64,000 nt of DNA, taken from Nocardia inohanensis NBRC 100128. GTDB taxonomy: Bacteria > Actinomycetota > Actinomycetes > Mycobacteriales > Mycobacteriaceae. The notes below the pieces were generated by a model, which saw only the letters and a program-made list of their open reading frames with translations, was not told the origin of the DNA and ran no database searches. The DNA lies in contig NZ_BDBK01000017.1 of assembly GCF_001612945.1 (NCBI RefSeq), positions 186,001-250,000 on the forward strand. The letters are read 5' to 3'. Shown here in pieces: positions 33,490 to 41,328 of the stretch; the stretch's first letter is position 1, and each line of letters opens with the position of its first letter. A program made the position numbers and the translations under genes.

Positions 33490-34413
33490 TCACTCACGGG
33501 AGCGGATGGCCAACTGCGGATCGGTGGTCCGGGTGACGTCGTAACCCAGCAGCCGTTCGGCCTCCTCGATACCGCCTTGCAGATCGCCGACCGCGTTCAT
33601 CTTCGACAGATCCAGGCCGATGGTGACCAGGGTGAGCGCGATCTCCGAAGACAGGCCGGTGATGATGACGCTCGCGCCCATCAGCCCGGACGCGTCGACG
33701 GTCTGCACCAGATGGTTGGCCACCGTCGAATCGATGGCGGGCACACCGGTGATATCGATGACCACCACCTTGGCGCGATTGGCGCGGATCGCCGAGAGCA
33801 GCTGCTCGGTGAGCTGCCGGGCGCGCTGACCGTCGAGCACGCCGATGATCGGCAGGATGAGCAGCTGCTCGCGCACCTGCAAGACCGGTGTGGAGAGTTC
33901 GCGAATGGCGTCCTGCTGCTGTCTGATGATGCGTTCGCGCTCCTCCACGAACGACACGCCCACCGTGTTCGCGATCCGGTTGGCCGCCGGTTCGTACACG
34001 TCCAGCACCTGGTTCAGCAGCTCGAAGTCGGTCTGATACTTCTCGAACAGGCTGCGCGCCAGTACATCTCGCAGCAACAGCACGATGCCGAGCACTTCGT
34101 CGGTCTCGACGCCCCGGGGAATGATGCGCTCGGACAGGTTGCGCGCGTAGTTCTGCAACGCCTCCACCGAACCGGTCTCCAGCACCTCGACGTAGTTGTC
34201 GTACACCGAGGTCGCCTCGGAGAAGATCTCGTCGTCGGTCATGGCCGTCAGCAACTTCGCATCGGTGATGCGCAGCGCCCACTTCTCCCGCAGCCCCGTC
34301 CGGTTCTGGCGTAGGTGATCGACGAGTTCGGCGAGCAATCCGGCTCGCACGGTTATCCCCCCGGCCTCGCGGAGTACATCGATGGAAGGCGGCATTTCCG
34401 ACACGTCCGACAT
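33490..34413 (-). CDS. RsbR-type STAS-domain stress regulator
   Basis: A 307-residue protein. The N-terminal helical part, about 20-170 (LLAELVDHLRQNRTGLREKW, then NQVLDVYEPAANRIANTVGV), is an RsbRD-type sensor domain. The C-terminal STAS domain begins near 190 and contains AKVVVIDITGVPAIDSTVAN, where the Ser/Thr after the ID motif is the usual phosphorylation site. Such proteins act in stressosome-like complexes or as anti-anti-sigma elements. No kinase partner is adjacent. The ATG at 34413 is preferred over the extra 31 codons to 34506. Confidence 0.85.
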   Translation of the reverse strand: MSDVSEMPPSIDVLREAGGITVRAGLLAELVDHLRQNRTGLREKWALRITDAKLLTAMTDDEIFSEATSVYDNYVEVLETGSVEALQNYARNLSERIIPRGVETDEVLGIVLLLRDVLARSLFEKYQTDFELLNQVLDVYEPAANRIANTVGVSFVEERERIIRQQQDAIRELSTPVLQVREQLLILPIIGVLDGQRARQLTEQLLSAIRANRAKVVVIDITGVPAIDSTVANHLVQTVDASGLMGASVIITGLSSEIALTLVTIGLDLSKMNAVGDLQGGIEEAERLLGYDVTRTTDPQLAIRSRE

Positions 34414-34679
34414 GGGGGTTCGTCTCTCTTCGGCGTCGCTCGCGATTTCACGACTGCGGTGGCATCGCCGAGCCACAGGGCTGCGCTCGGCGGAGAAGCA
34501 CAGCACTGTGCTCGCAAAGTTGATTGTCGGCCACCGGCGCTCTGTGCTGAACGCAGGCCGCTCTCGGATCCCGGAGCAAATTCCTGGTCAGCGGCGGACA
34601 GTTGTGGATCGTAGTCCGGACCGCCCGCATCCGCCCAGGTTTCGATCGTGTCGCATTCCTCGCGTGTCGTGGACGCGGA

Positions 34680-36260
34680 TCAGTGGAAGGAGTCCGGGTC
34701 GGCGGCGGTCCAGTCGGCGCGCCAGGTGGGTGGCGGATCTTCGAGCAGACGGCCCGGGGTCAGCCATTCGTAGAGTTCGGCATAGGACTTCATGACGGTG
34801 GGGGAGAGCTTCTTGCGCAGCAGGTGCGGGCCGAGGCCGGCGGGGTCGCGGACGCCCAGGGACGCCATCAGCTGGACCGCCTGCGCGACCGTCGCCTCTT
34901 GAAAACGCTGTGCGCGTAGGGCTTTGTCGGCGACGTCGAGGGCGCGGGTGCGGCGGGGGTCCTGGGTGGCCACGCCCACCGGGCATTTGTTGGTGTGGCA
35001 GCGCTGGGCTTGGATGCAGCCGATCGCCATCATCATGGCGCGGGCGGAATTGGTGTAGTCGGCGCCCTGGATCAGGCGTTTGACTATGTCGGTGCCGGTG
35101 GCGATCTTGCCGCTGGCGCCGATCCGGATCCGATCGCGCAGGCCGGTGGCGACCAGGGCGTTGTGCAGGGTCATCAGGCCGTCGGTGAGGGGAAGGCCGA
35201 CATTGTCCTCGTATTCCAGTGGGGCGGCGGCGGTTCCGCCCTCGGCGCCGTCGACGATGATGAAATCCGGAGCGGTGCCTTCGGCGAGCATGGCCTTGCA
35301 GATGGCGAGCAATTCGACCCGGGAGCCGACGCAGAGTTTGAACCCGACCGGCTTGCCGTCGGACAACTCACGCAGCCGGCTCACGAATCCGATCAGCTCA
35401 CGCGGGGTGCGGAAGGCCGAATGCGCCGATGGGCTGACGCATTTCGCGTCCATCGGCACGCCGCGATAGTCGGCGATCTCCCGGCTCACCTTCGCGGCCG
35501 GGAGTACCCCGCCCAGACCGGGTTTCGCGCCCTGGCTGAGTTTGATCGAGATGGCCTTGACCTGATCGTGAGCCGCCTTGTCCGCGAACTGATCCGGATC
35601 GAACGCGCCGTCCCCGGTCCGGGTGCCGAAATAGCCGGACCCGATCTCCCACACCACATCCGCCCCGCCCTCGAGGTGATAGGGCGTGAGCCCGCCCTCC
35701 CCGGTGTCGTGCGCGAACCCGCCCGCGGCCGCCCCGCGATTCAACGCCCGCAGCGCATTGCCCGACAGCGCCCCGAAACTCATCGACGAAATATTCAGCA
35801 GCGACATCGAATACGGCCGCGTGCAATCCGGGCCGCCGATGAGCACCCGCGGCGGCTGCTCGGGTTCGGCGACCGGCGCGACCGAATGCACCAGGTACTC
35901 GTACCCCACCCCGTCCAGGTCACGTTCGGTCCCGAACGACAGCTCCCCGTGAATCCCCTTGGCGCGCTCATAGATCATGGTCCGCACATCCCGGTCGAAC
36001 GGCCGCCCGTCATAGTTTCGCTCGATGAAGTACTGCTGCAATTCCGGCCGCAGACTCTCCAGCAGATACCGCATATGCCCCAGCACCGGATAGTTCCGCA
36101 ACACCGCGTGCTTGCGCTGCACCAGGTCGTACACCCCCACGCCCAGCAATGCGGCGATCAGCGCGATGGGTATCCACCACGCCCACGACCCGATCGCGGC
36201 GACCACCCCGAGCAACACCAATGCCACCGCGAGAAACCCGACGATGAAGAACCTGGACAT
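34680..36260 (-). CDS. FMN-binding glutamate synthase-like protein, membrane anchored
   Basis: A 526-residue protein. Two N-terminal helices (about 4-44) anchor it. The rest is the FMN and iron-sulfur synthase domain: NISSMSFGALSGNALRALNR, ISIKLSQGAKPGLGGVLPAA, FIIVDGAEGGTAAAP and CIQAQRCHTNKCPVGVATQD, where the Cys cluster (about 427-437) binds [3Fe-4S]. It resembles the archaeal-type GltB-like proteins. It may make glutamate or oxidise a related substrate; the amidotransferase domain and GltD partner are absent. It is divergent from the YrdB-like gene across two palindromic sites. Confidence 0.87.
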   Translation of the reverse strand: MSRFFIVGFLAVALVLLGVVAAIGSWAWWIPIALIAALLGVGVYDLVQRKHAVLRNYPVLGHMRYLLESLRPELQQYFIERNYDGRPFDRDVRTMIYERAKGIHGELSFGTERDLDGVGYEYLVHSVAPVAEPEQPPRVLIGGPDCTRPYSMSLLNISSMSFGALSGNALRALNRGAAAGGFAHDTGEGGLTPYHLEGGADVVWEIGSGYFGTRTGDGAFDPDQFADKAAHDQVKAISIKLSQGAKPGLGGVLPAAKVSREIADYRGVPMDAKCVSPSAHSAFRTPRELIGFVSRLRELSDGKPVGFKLCVGSRVELLAICKAMLAEGTAPDFIIVDGAEGGTAAAPLEYEDNVGLPLTDGLMTLHNALVATGLRDRIRIGASGKIATGTDIVKRLIQGADYTNSARAMMMAIGCIQAQRCHTNKCPVGVATQDPRRTRALDVADKALRAQRFQEATVAQAVQLMASLGVRDPAGLGPHLLRKKLSPTVMKSYAELYEWLTPGRLLEDPPPTWRADWTAADPDSFH

Positions 36261-36352
36261 TGCCGCGACCTCCCTCGGACCGAGCCTGACGGCTCCATGG
36301 TCCTACTCGATCGCGACTCACGGTGGGATGCTCCGAACCCCTTTTCATTTCG

Positions 36353-36365
36353 AGAGCACTGCTCT
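36353..36365. promoter_or_regulatory. Operator-like palindrome 1, AGAGCACTGCTCT
   Basis: A perfect 13-bp dyad (AGAGCA-C-TGCTCT) between the glutamate-synthase-like gene and the YrdB-like gene. A second similar site lies 53 bp away at 36406-36418. The AGAGCACTGCTCT form is typical of TetR-family operators. The controlling TetR gene is not in the immediate neighbourhood. Confidence 0.6.
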
Positions 36366-36405
36366 TGACTCAGTCCGCCGCTCATGAAACGCTGAGCGCA
36401 AATAG

Positions 36406-36418
36406 AGAGCACTGATCT
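36406..36418. promoter_or_regulatory. Operator-like palindrome 2, AGAGCACTGATCT
   Basis: An imperfect copy of the previous site; the first nine bases are identical. It ends 10 bp upstream of the YrdB-like ATG, so a bound repressor would block that promoter or the ribosome site. Confidence 0.55.
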
Positions 36419-36428
36419 CGGAGTAGTC

Positions 36429-36767
36429 ATGATCATCGAAATCTGGCACGGCGCGAACCTCGCGCTGGCGTTCCTGCTGGAACTGGCCGCCTTCACCGCG
36501 CTGGGACTGTGGGGCGCGACCCAGGGTCGCCGCCCGGCAGCGAAAGTCCTGCTCGGCCTCACCGCGGCGCTGGCCGCCATGCTGCTCTGGGGTCTTTTCG
36601 CCGCCCCCGAAGCGACTTTCGCCGTCCCCGCCCTGGCGGTCCTCACCAAGCTCGCAGTCTTCGGGGGCGCGGCCCGGGCGCTGCATCGGTTCGGTCATGA
36701 GCGAGCCGCCGTGGCCTATCCGCTGCTGGTCCTGGCCAACCTCGCCATCATCCACTTCGCCTGGTAA
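36429..36767 (+). CDS. YrdB-family membrane protein (DUF2568)
   Basis: A 112-residue integral membrane protein with about four helices, starting MIIEIWHGANLALAFLLELA and containing AAFTALGLWGATQGRRPAAK. The pattern fits the YrdB (DUF2568) family of small membrane proteins of unknown function, often next to or under TetR control. The ATG follows TCGGAGTAGTC, which includes a GGAG ribosome-binding site. Two palindromic operator candidates lie directly upstream. Confidence 0.8.
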   Translation: MIIEIWHGANLALAFLLELAAFTALGLWGATQGRRPAAKVLLGLTAALAAMLLWGLFAAPEATFAVPALAVLTKLAVFGGAARALHRFGHERAAVAYPLLVLANLAIIHFAW

Positions 36768-36866
36768 TGCCCGGCTTTCCCGTGCAAAACGGTGTTGAAG
36801 CGAAGATGTTTCACTAGTGTTCGCCTCGGTGGGGCGTCCGGCCCCCGAGAGGAAGTGAAGATCTCC

Positions 36867-37292
36867 ATGGCAAAGCGTTCGATCGGCGCCGCTGCCGCAG
36901 TCGGTTTCGTGGCCCTGGCCGCACCGATGCTGCTGGCCGCCCCCGCCTCCGCGAGTGTCAGCGGTATCAAGGTCGAAGGGGCCACCGCGGGCTCCGACTG
37001 CCCGGTGGCGGGCACCTGCCGGATCAGCGTGCAGCTGTCCGGGTCCGATGCCGCCTCGCCGATCACCGTCAAGGTCGACGGCGTCACCATCGTGGACGCG
37101 CTGACCCCGGCGGGCAGCACGGCCACCATCGAATGGCAGCCGCCGGCCAAGGCCAAATACACGATCACCGTCACGCAGGGCGGCAAGACCGCTTCGCTCG
37201 AGGTCGGCGTGCCCGGGCGGGCGGAGTCCAATACCGGAGTTCCTTCCGGCATCACGGATTTGATCAAGCTGCTCACCGGTTCGGCGGGCTGA
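36867..37292 (+). CDS. Secreted Ig-like small protein
   Basis: A 141-residue protein. The signal peptide runs through AAPMLLAAPASA-SV (about 1-28). The mature part has two Cys in DCPVAGTCRISV and beta-strand-like VKVDGVTIVDALTPAGSTAT, consistent with a single Ig/fibronectin-like domain, followed by SGITDLIKLLTGSAG. The ATG at 36867 is preceded by GAGAGGAAG. Function unknown; surface or secreted role likely. Confidence 0.75.
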   Translation: MAKRSIGAAAAVGFVALAAPMLLAAPASASVSGIKVEGATAGSDCPVAGTCRISVQLSGSDAASPITVKVDGVTIVDALTPAGSTATIEWQPPAKAKYTITVTQGGKTASLEVGVPGRAESNTGVPSGITDLIKLLTGSAG

Positions 37293-37373
37293 CCGGCAAG
37301 GCGGGGGTACTCCGGTTCCGGATGTGCCCCCGCCGTGCTCGCCGGGGCGCACCCGCCCTGGGATCATGGCGGG

Positions 37374-38192
37374 ATGGGCAACTGGCCGGAAACGCTCGGC
37401 GACGATGACAGCGCACGACCGCCGTTCCAGCCGGTGGCGGGGATGCGCGAGGTGCGGTTCGGCATCGCCGAGCTGAGCGCCGACGAGGAACGGCCGGGCG
37501 GCTGGTCGCTGCGGGTGAACGGCATCGCGCAGTCCTACGTCGACCTGGACGATCCCACCTTTCTGGAGCTGGAATACCTGCGCTACCTGGGCTACGTCGT
37601 CGATTCGATGGAACCGGCCACCGCGCCCCTGGACGTGGTGCACATCGGCGGTGGCGGCGGCACCTTCCCGCGCTATCTCTCCGCGGTGCGGCCCGGCTCC
37701 CGGCATCTGGTCATCGAGGCCGATGAGCGTTTGGCCGAATTCGTCGACGAGCGTCTGGGTTTGCGCTCGGTGCCGGGCGTCGAACTGCGCATCGGCGACG
37801 GCCTGATCGAGATCGTCACCCTGCCCGCCGCCTGCGCGGACCTGGTAGTTGCGGATGCGTTCGAAGGGCTTCAGATGGCGGCCGGCATCACCGGAGCCGA
37901 TTTCACCGCCGAGGTGGCGCGGGTACTCCGCACCGAGGGCATCTATCTGCTGAACCTGGTCGGCACCCGGCACCATCTGGACGAGATCCACGCGGTCTTC
38001 CCGCACACCGCGCTGCTCGACGGCGACGTGTTCGCCGGCTACCGCGGCAACCAGGTCCTGGCCGCGAGCCGTTCACCCCTCCCACTCGAAGCGCTCGATC
38101 GGCAAGCGGCGCAAGCCGTCCCGCCATTTCGGGTTGCGGCCGGCCCGCAGATTCCGCGCGGCGACGAATTTCGGCGGGTTCGGGGGTCTTAA
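37374..38192 (+). CDS. Spermidine synthase-like methyltransferase-fold protein
   Basis: A 272-residue protein. VVHIGGGGGTFPRYLSAVRP (about 83-102) is the nucleotide-binding Gly loop, VIEADERLAEFVDERLGL the acidic strand, and GDGLIEIVTLPAACADLVVA the following strand, as in spermidine/spermine synthase-like proteins. Actinobacterial members of this group often act on unknown substrates and lack the polyamine motif. The protein is cytoplasmic. ATG 37374 is used. A functional assignment as polyamine synthase is not supported. Confidence 0.75.
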   Translation: MGNWPETLGDDDSARPPFQPVAGMREVRFGIAELSADEERPGGWSLRVNGIAQSYVDLDDPTFLELEYLRYLGYVVDSMEPATAPLDVVHIGGGGGTFPRYLSAVRPGSRHLVIEADERLAEFVDERLGLRSVPGVELRIGDGLIEIVTLPAACADLVVADAFEGLQMAAGITGADFTAEVARVLRTEGIYLLNLVGTRHHLDEIHAVFPHTALLDGDVFAGYRGNQVLAASRSPLPLEALDRQAAQAVPPFRVAAGPQIPRGDEFRRVRGS

Positions 38193-38246
38193 TCAATCGA
38201 AGGCGCATTGCGCTCATCGGCAGTGACCCCCGCGAGGAGCAAGCTC

Positions 38247-39212
38247 ATGAATCCGACCGCCACGCTCGCCGGTTCGTCGCTGGAACAGGCACTGACCGAG
38301 CTGCGCCGACCGCTGCTGGCCTACTGCTATCGAATGCTCGGGTCGCCGCTCGAAGCCGAGGACGCCGTGCAGGAGACGATGATGCGGGCCTGGCGTTCGG
38401 CGGGCGGGCTGGCCGACCCGGCGGGCTTGCGGCCGTGGATATATCGCATCGCCACCAATGTCTGCATCGACGCGACCACCGATCGGCGGCGGCGCGCCCT
38501 GCCCATGGACCTGGTCGCCGCCGCCGATCCGCGCGGCGAGCTGGGCGCGCCGCTGCCGGAATCGACCTGGGTGCAACCGTTTCCGAGCGCCATCGCGGCA
38601 ACCGATCCCTCCGAGCAGGCGGTGGCGCGGGAATCGGTGCGGCTCGCCTTCGTCGCCGCCCTCCAGCATCTGCCGCCCCGCCAGCGCGCGGTGCTCATCC
38701 TGCGTGATGTGTTGTGCTGGCGCGCGGCCGAAGTCGCCGAACTGCTCGACACCAGCGCCGATGCCGTGAACAGCAGGCTGCGCCGGGCGCGCGCGGTGCT
38801 GGTGCAGGCGCGGCGGCGGAGCGGCGGCGCGGTCGATCCGATCGATACCGAGCTGCTCGGCCGCTATGTCTCCGCCTTCGAGCGCTTCGATATCGACGGC
38901 ATCGTGGCACTGCTGCGGGCGGACGCGATCGTCGATATGCCGCCGGTGACGTTCTGGCTGCGGGGCCGGGAGGCGTTCCGGCACTGGCTCACGGTGTCCG
39001 ACGCCGGACACCGGCGCAAACGTCTGATCCCGATCGAGGCGAACGGCTGCCCGGCCGCGGCGATCTACCGGGAGGCGGACGACGGCGAACTGCGCGCCTT
39101 CGCGATTCAGGTGCTGGTGTGCTCGGGCGGGCAGATCGAGCACCTGCACACCTTCCTGAATCCCGGATTGTTTCCCGTGTTCGGGCTGCCCGGGACGGTC
39201 GGCCCCCGGTAG
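38247..39212 (+). CDS. ECF sigma factor with SnoaL-like C-terminal domain (SigJ/SigX5 type)
   Basis: A 321-residue RNA polymerase sigma factor. Region 2 includes LLAYCYRMLGSPLEAEDAVQ and MMRAWRSAGGLADPAGLRPW (about 25-65); region 4 includes LQHLPPRQRAVLILRDVLCW and VAELLDTSADAVNSRLRRAR (about 145-195). The C-terminal part, about 205-321, is a SnoaL/NTF2-like domain (YVSAFERFDIDGIVALLRAD), which replaces an anti-sigma factor in this group. It would direct transcription of few genes in response to an unknown signal. The ATG has GCGAGGAG upstream. No anti-sigma gene is adjacent. Confidence 0.9.
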   Translation: MNPTATLAGSSLEQALTELRRPLLAYCYRMLGSPLEAEDAVQETMMRAWRSAGGLADPAGLRPWIYRIATNVCIDATTDRRRRALPMDLVAAADPRGELGAPLPESTWVQPFPSAIAATDPSEQAVARESVRLAFVAALQHLPPRQRAVLILRDVLCWRAAEVAELLDTSADAVNSRLRRARAVLVQARRRSGGAVDPIDTELLGRYVSAFERFDIDGIVALLRADAIVDMPPVTFWLRGREAFRHWLTVSDAGHRRKRLIPIEANGCPAAAIYREADDGELRAFAIQVLVCSGGQIEHLHTFLNPGLFPVFGLPGTVGPR

Positions 39213-39316
39213 TCCGGGAGCTCGAGCACCGCGGCGGCCGACCCGAAAGCCGGTGCGCAGCAGCGCGAATCGCGCGTGCCGACGAGTTTCCGCGGCGCGG
39301 CCGGTTGTGAATAGGC

Positions 39317-40768
39317 ATGGTCAATCGAACACTCTCCCCGGCCGGCTCCTCCGGAGCGGCGGTGCGGAAACCCGGGGCGATTCTCGCGCTCATGTGCGGC
39401 GTCCAATTCATCATCACGCTCGACATCGCGATCGTGAACGTCGCGCTGCCATCCATCCAGGCCGATCTCGGGCTCGCCTCCGGCGACCTGCAATGGGTGG
39501 TCATCACCTATGTCCTGCTGCTCGGCGGCCTGCTGCTGCTCGGCGGGCGCGCCGGTGACCTGCTCGGCCGCCGCCGCATGCTGCTGACCGGGCTGGCGCT
39601 GTTCGCGACCGCCTCGCTCACCGCCGGACTCGCCGCTTCCTTCGCCCCGCTCGTCGCCTCCCGCGCGGTGCAGGGCATCGGCGCCGCGCTCGCCGCCCCG
39701 GCCGCCCTGGCCGTACTGGTCGCGACCTTCCCCGAGGGGGCGGCTCGCAACAAGGCGCTCGGCGTGTTCGGTGCGGCCGGCGGTAGCGCGGCATCGGTCG
39801 GCGTGGTGGTCAGTGGCGCGCTGACGGCGGGACCCGGCTGGCGGTGGATCTTCTTCATCAACGTCCCGATCGTGGTCGCCATGCTCGCCCTGATCGCGAA
39901 ATACGTTCCCGCCGACCGCAAGACCCGGCGCGCGCCCTTCGATCTCACCGGCGCGCTCACCGTCACCGCGGGGCTCACCGCCCTCGTCTATGCCATCAGC
40001 AAGAGCGTCGACCGTGGCTGGACCGCACCCACCACGCTCGGCTTCCTGACCGCCGCGGCCGCCCTGCTGGCCATCTTCGTTCTGGTCGAGAACCGTTCGC
40101 CCGCACCGTTGGTCCCGTTGTCGATGTTCCGCCGCCCCACCCTCAATGCCGCGAATCTCGTTGCCGCACTGGTCTATGCGGCGTTCTTCGCCACCATCTT
40201 CCAAGCCTCGCTGCTCATGCAGCAGGTACTCGGCTACTCCGCCCTGCGCACCGGCGTCGCCTACCTCGCCATCGCCGCCACCGCCGTGGTCACCGCCGCC
40301 GGGGTCGCTCCGGTGCTGCTCGCCCGCTTGGGCGCGGGCTGGTGCCTGGTGCTGGCCCAGACCACCGCCGCGGCCGGACTCTGCTGGCTCGCGCGCATCC
40401 CGGCCCACGCCGCCTACTGGCCGGACCTGTTCCCGGGCTTCCTCGCGGTGGGGATAGGCGTCGGCCTGTCGCTGGTGTCGATCCAGGTCGCCGCCTTCAT
40501 CGGAATCCCCGAAGACGTCAGCGGGCTCGCGGGTGGCATGGTCGAAACCGCCCGGGAGATCGGCGGCGCGCTGGGCACCGCCATTGTCGCGGCGGTCGCC
40601 ATCGCGGTGGCCCGGGATTCCACCGGCGCCGCGGACATCGCGCGTACCGACGGCTTCCGGGCCGGATCCCTGGTCGCCGCGAGCTTCAGCGTGGTGGCCG
40701 CGCTCACCGCGCTGATCGTGGTCCGCCGGGCCGAAAGGTCTTCCCGGACAGCGGAGGTAGCTCGGTGA
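39317..40768 (+). CDS. MFS drug exporter, DHA2 (14-helix) family
   Basis: A 483-residue membrane protein with about 14 helices. ALMCGVQFIITLDIAIVNVA, including the LDxxIVNVALP motif of DHA2 exporters, is in helix 1; GGRAGDLLGRRRMLLTGLAL is the cytoplasmic motif A; GPGWRWIFFINVPIVVAM follows helix 5. It uses proton exchange to expel small molecules. No local regulator is evident. It ends about 40 bp before the terminator that precedes tRNA-Leu. Confidence 0.92.
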   Translation: MVNRTLSPAGSSGAAVRKPGAILALMCGVQFIITLDIAIVNVALPSIQADLGLASGDLQWVVITYVLLLGGLLLLGGRAGDLLGRRRMLLTGLALFATASLTAGLAASFAPLVASRAVQGIGAALAAPAALAVLVATFPEGAARNKALGVFGAAGGSAASVGVVVSGALTAGPGWRWIFFINVPIVVAMLALIAKYVPADRKTRRAPFDLTGALTVTAGLTALVYAISKSVDRGWTAPTTLGFLTAAAALLAIFVLVENRSPAPLVPLSMFRRPTLNAANLVAALVYAAFFATIFQASLLMQQVLGYSALRTGVAYLAIAATAVVTAAGVAPVLLARLGAGWCLVLAQTTAAAGLCWLARIPAHAAYWPDLFPGFLAVGIGVGLSLVSIQVAAFIGIPEDVSGLAGGMVETAREIGGALGTAIVAAVAIAVARDSTGAADIARTDGFRAGSLVAASFSVVAALTALIVVRRAERSSRTAEVAR

Positions 40769-40811
40769 TAACCGCGCTGCTCGGGGAGTAGCTCGCACGC
40801 CTGGAAAACAG

Positions 40812-40851
40812 AAATCCCGGCTCCGCCTGTCTGGGGGGATTGCCGGGATTT
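40812..40851. terminator. Hairpin between MFS gene and tRNA-Leu
   Basis: A 10-bp perfect stem AAATCCCGGC/GCCGGGATTT with a 20-base loop, followed by T bases on the plus strand and preceded by A bases. It can end transcription both of the exporter and of the opposite-strand tRNA. Confidence 0.7.
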
Positions 40852-40857
40852 TCGTTG

Positions 40858-40939
40858 TGCGCGAGGCGGGACTTGAACCCGCACGTCCGAGGACACCAGA
40901 ACCTAAATCTGGCGCGTATGCCAATTTCGCCACTCGCGC
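40858..40939 (-). tRNA. tRNA-Leu, anticodon UAG
   Basis: The 82-base minus-strand cloverleaf starts GCGCGAGTGGCGAAATTGGC. The acceptor GCGCGAG/CTCGCGC and T-arm GGGTTCAAGTCCC are complete. The anticodon arm CCAGA-TTTAGGT-TCTGG gives anticodon TAG. A long variable arm, normal for Leu, lies between. The CCA end is not encoded. Confidence 0.95.
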
Positions 40940-41057
40940 TGGTGGTACGACCGTCCAAACTTTACCGGGTCTAACGGGGATCGCGAAGCATCGGGCAGGC
41001 GTGGCGTACTGGTCGGTAACCCTACCAGCGATTATAACGATTTGATAAACCGCAATA

Positions 41058-41070
41058 TGAGGGACCCTCA
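41058..41070. promoter_or_regulatory. fas palindrome 1, TGAGGGACCCTCA
   Basis: A perfect 6-bp dyad around a central A, inside TATGAGGGACCCTCACAT. It is the first of three related sites above fas. Confidence 0.55.
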
Positions 41071-41111
41071 CATTTCCTACAGCGGTGTAACCGCGCTCAC
41101 CAGCGGGATCG

Positions 41112-41132
41112 AACATGAGGGAGGGTCATGTT
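41112..41132. promoter_or_regulatory. fas palindrome 2, AACATGA-N7-TCATGTT
   Basis: Perfect 7-bp arms flank GGGAGGG. Both arms contain the same CATGA core as site 3. Confidence 0.55.
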
Positions 41133-41195
41133 TCGGAGGGTTCTGGTACTACCGTCCAGGAATACCCAGGGGTAGGTCACGAGGGGCGGACCAAA

Positions 41196-41213
41196 CATGA
41201 GGAGATCCTCATG
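41196..41213. promoter_or_regulatory. fas palindrome 3, CATGAGGAGATCCTCATG
   Basis: Perfect 8-bp arms CATGAGGA/TCCTCATG around GA. It shares ATGAGG with sites 1 and 2 and lies about 115 bp before the fas start. Confidence 0.6.
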
Positions 41214-41328
41214 ATTTTGTGGAATCCTCGCCATCTACCAGGGCCAGATGGCCGGAGGAACACCTGCGCACCGTGAGCGCGGCCCAGTCCTGAGGGGGCG
41301 GGCCGCCAGGAGAAGGAAGTCGAACGTC

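Larger units (their letters stand above)
40940..41328. promoter_or_regulatory. fas promoter region with three related palindromes
   Basis: This 389-bp gap holds no gene. It has an AT-rich stretch near 41030-41050 (ATTATAACGATTTGATAAAC), which includes plausible promoter hexamers. Three dyads sharing the half-site ATGAGG lie downstream at 41058-41070, 41112-41132 and 41196-41213. A FasR-type or other TetR repressor/activator array is likely. Confidence 0.6.
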
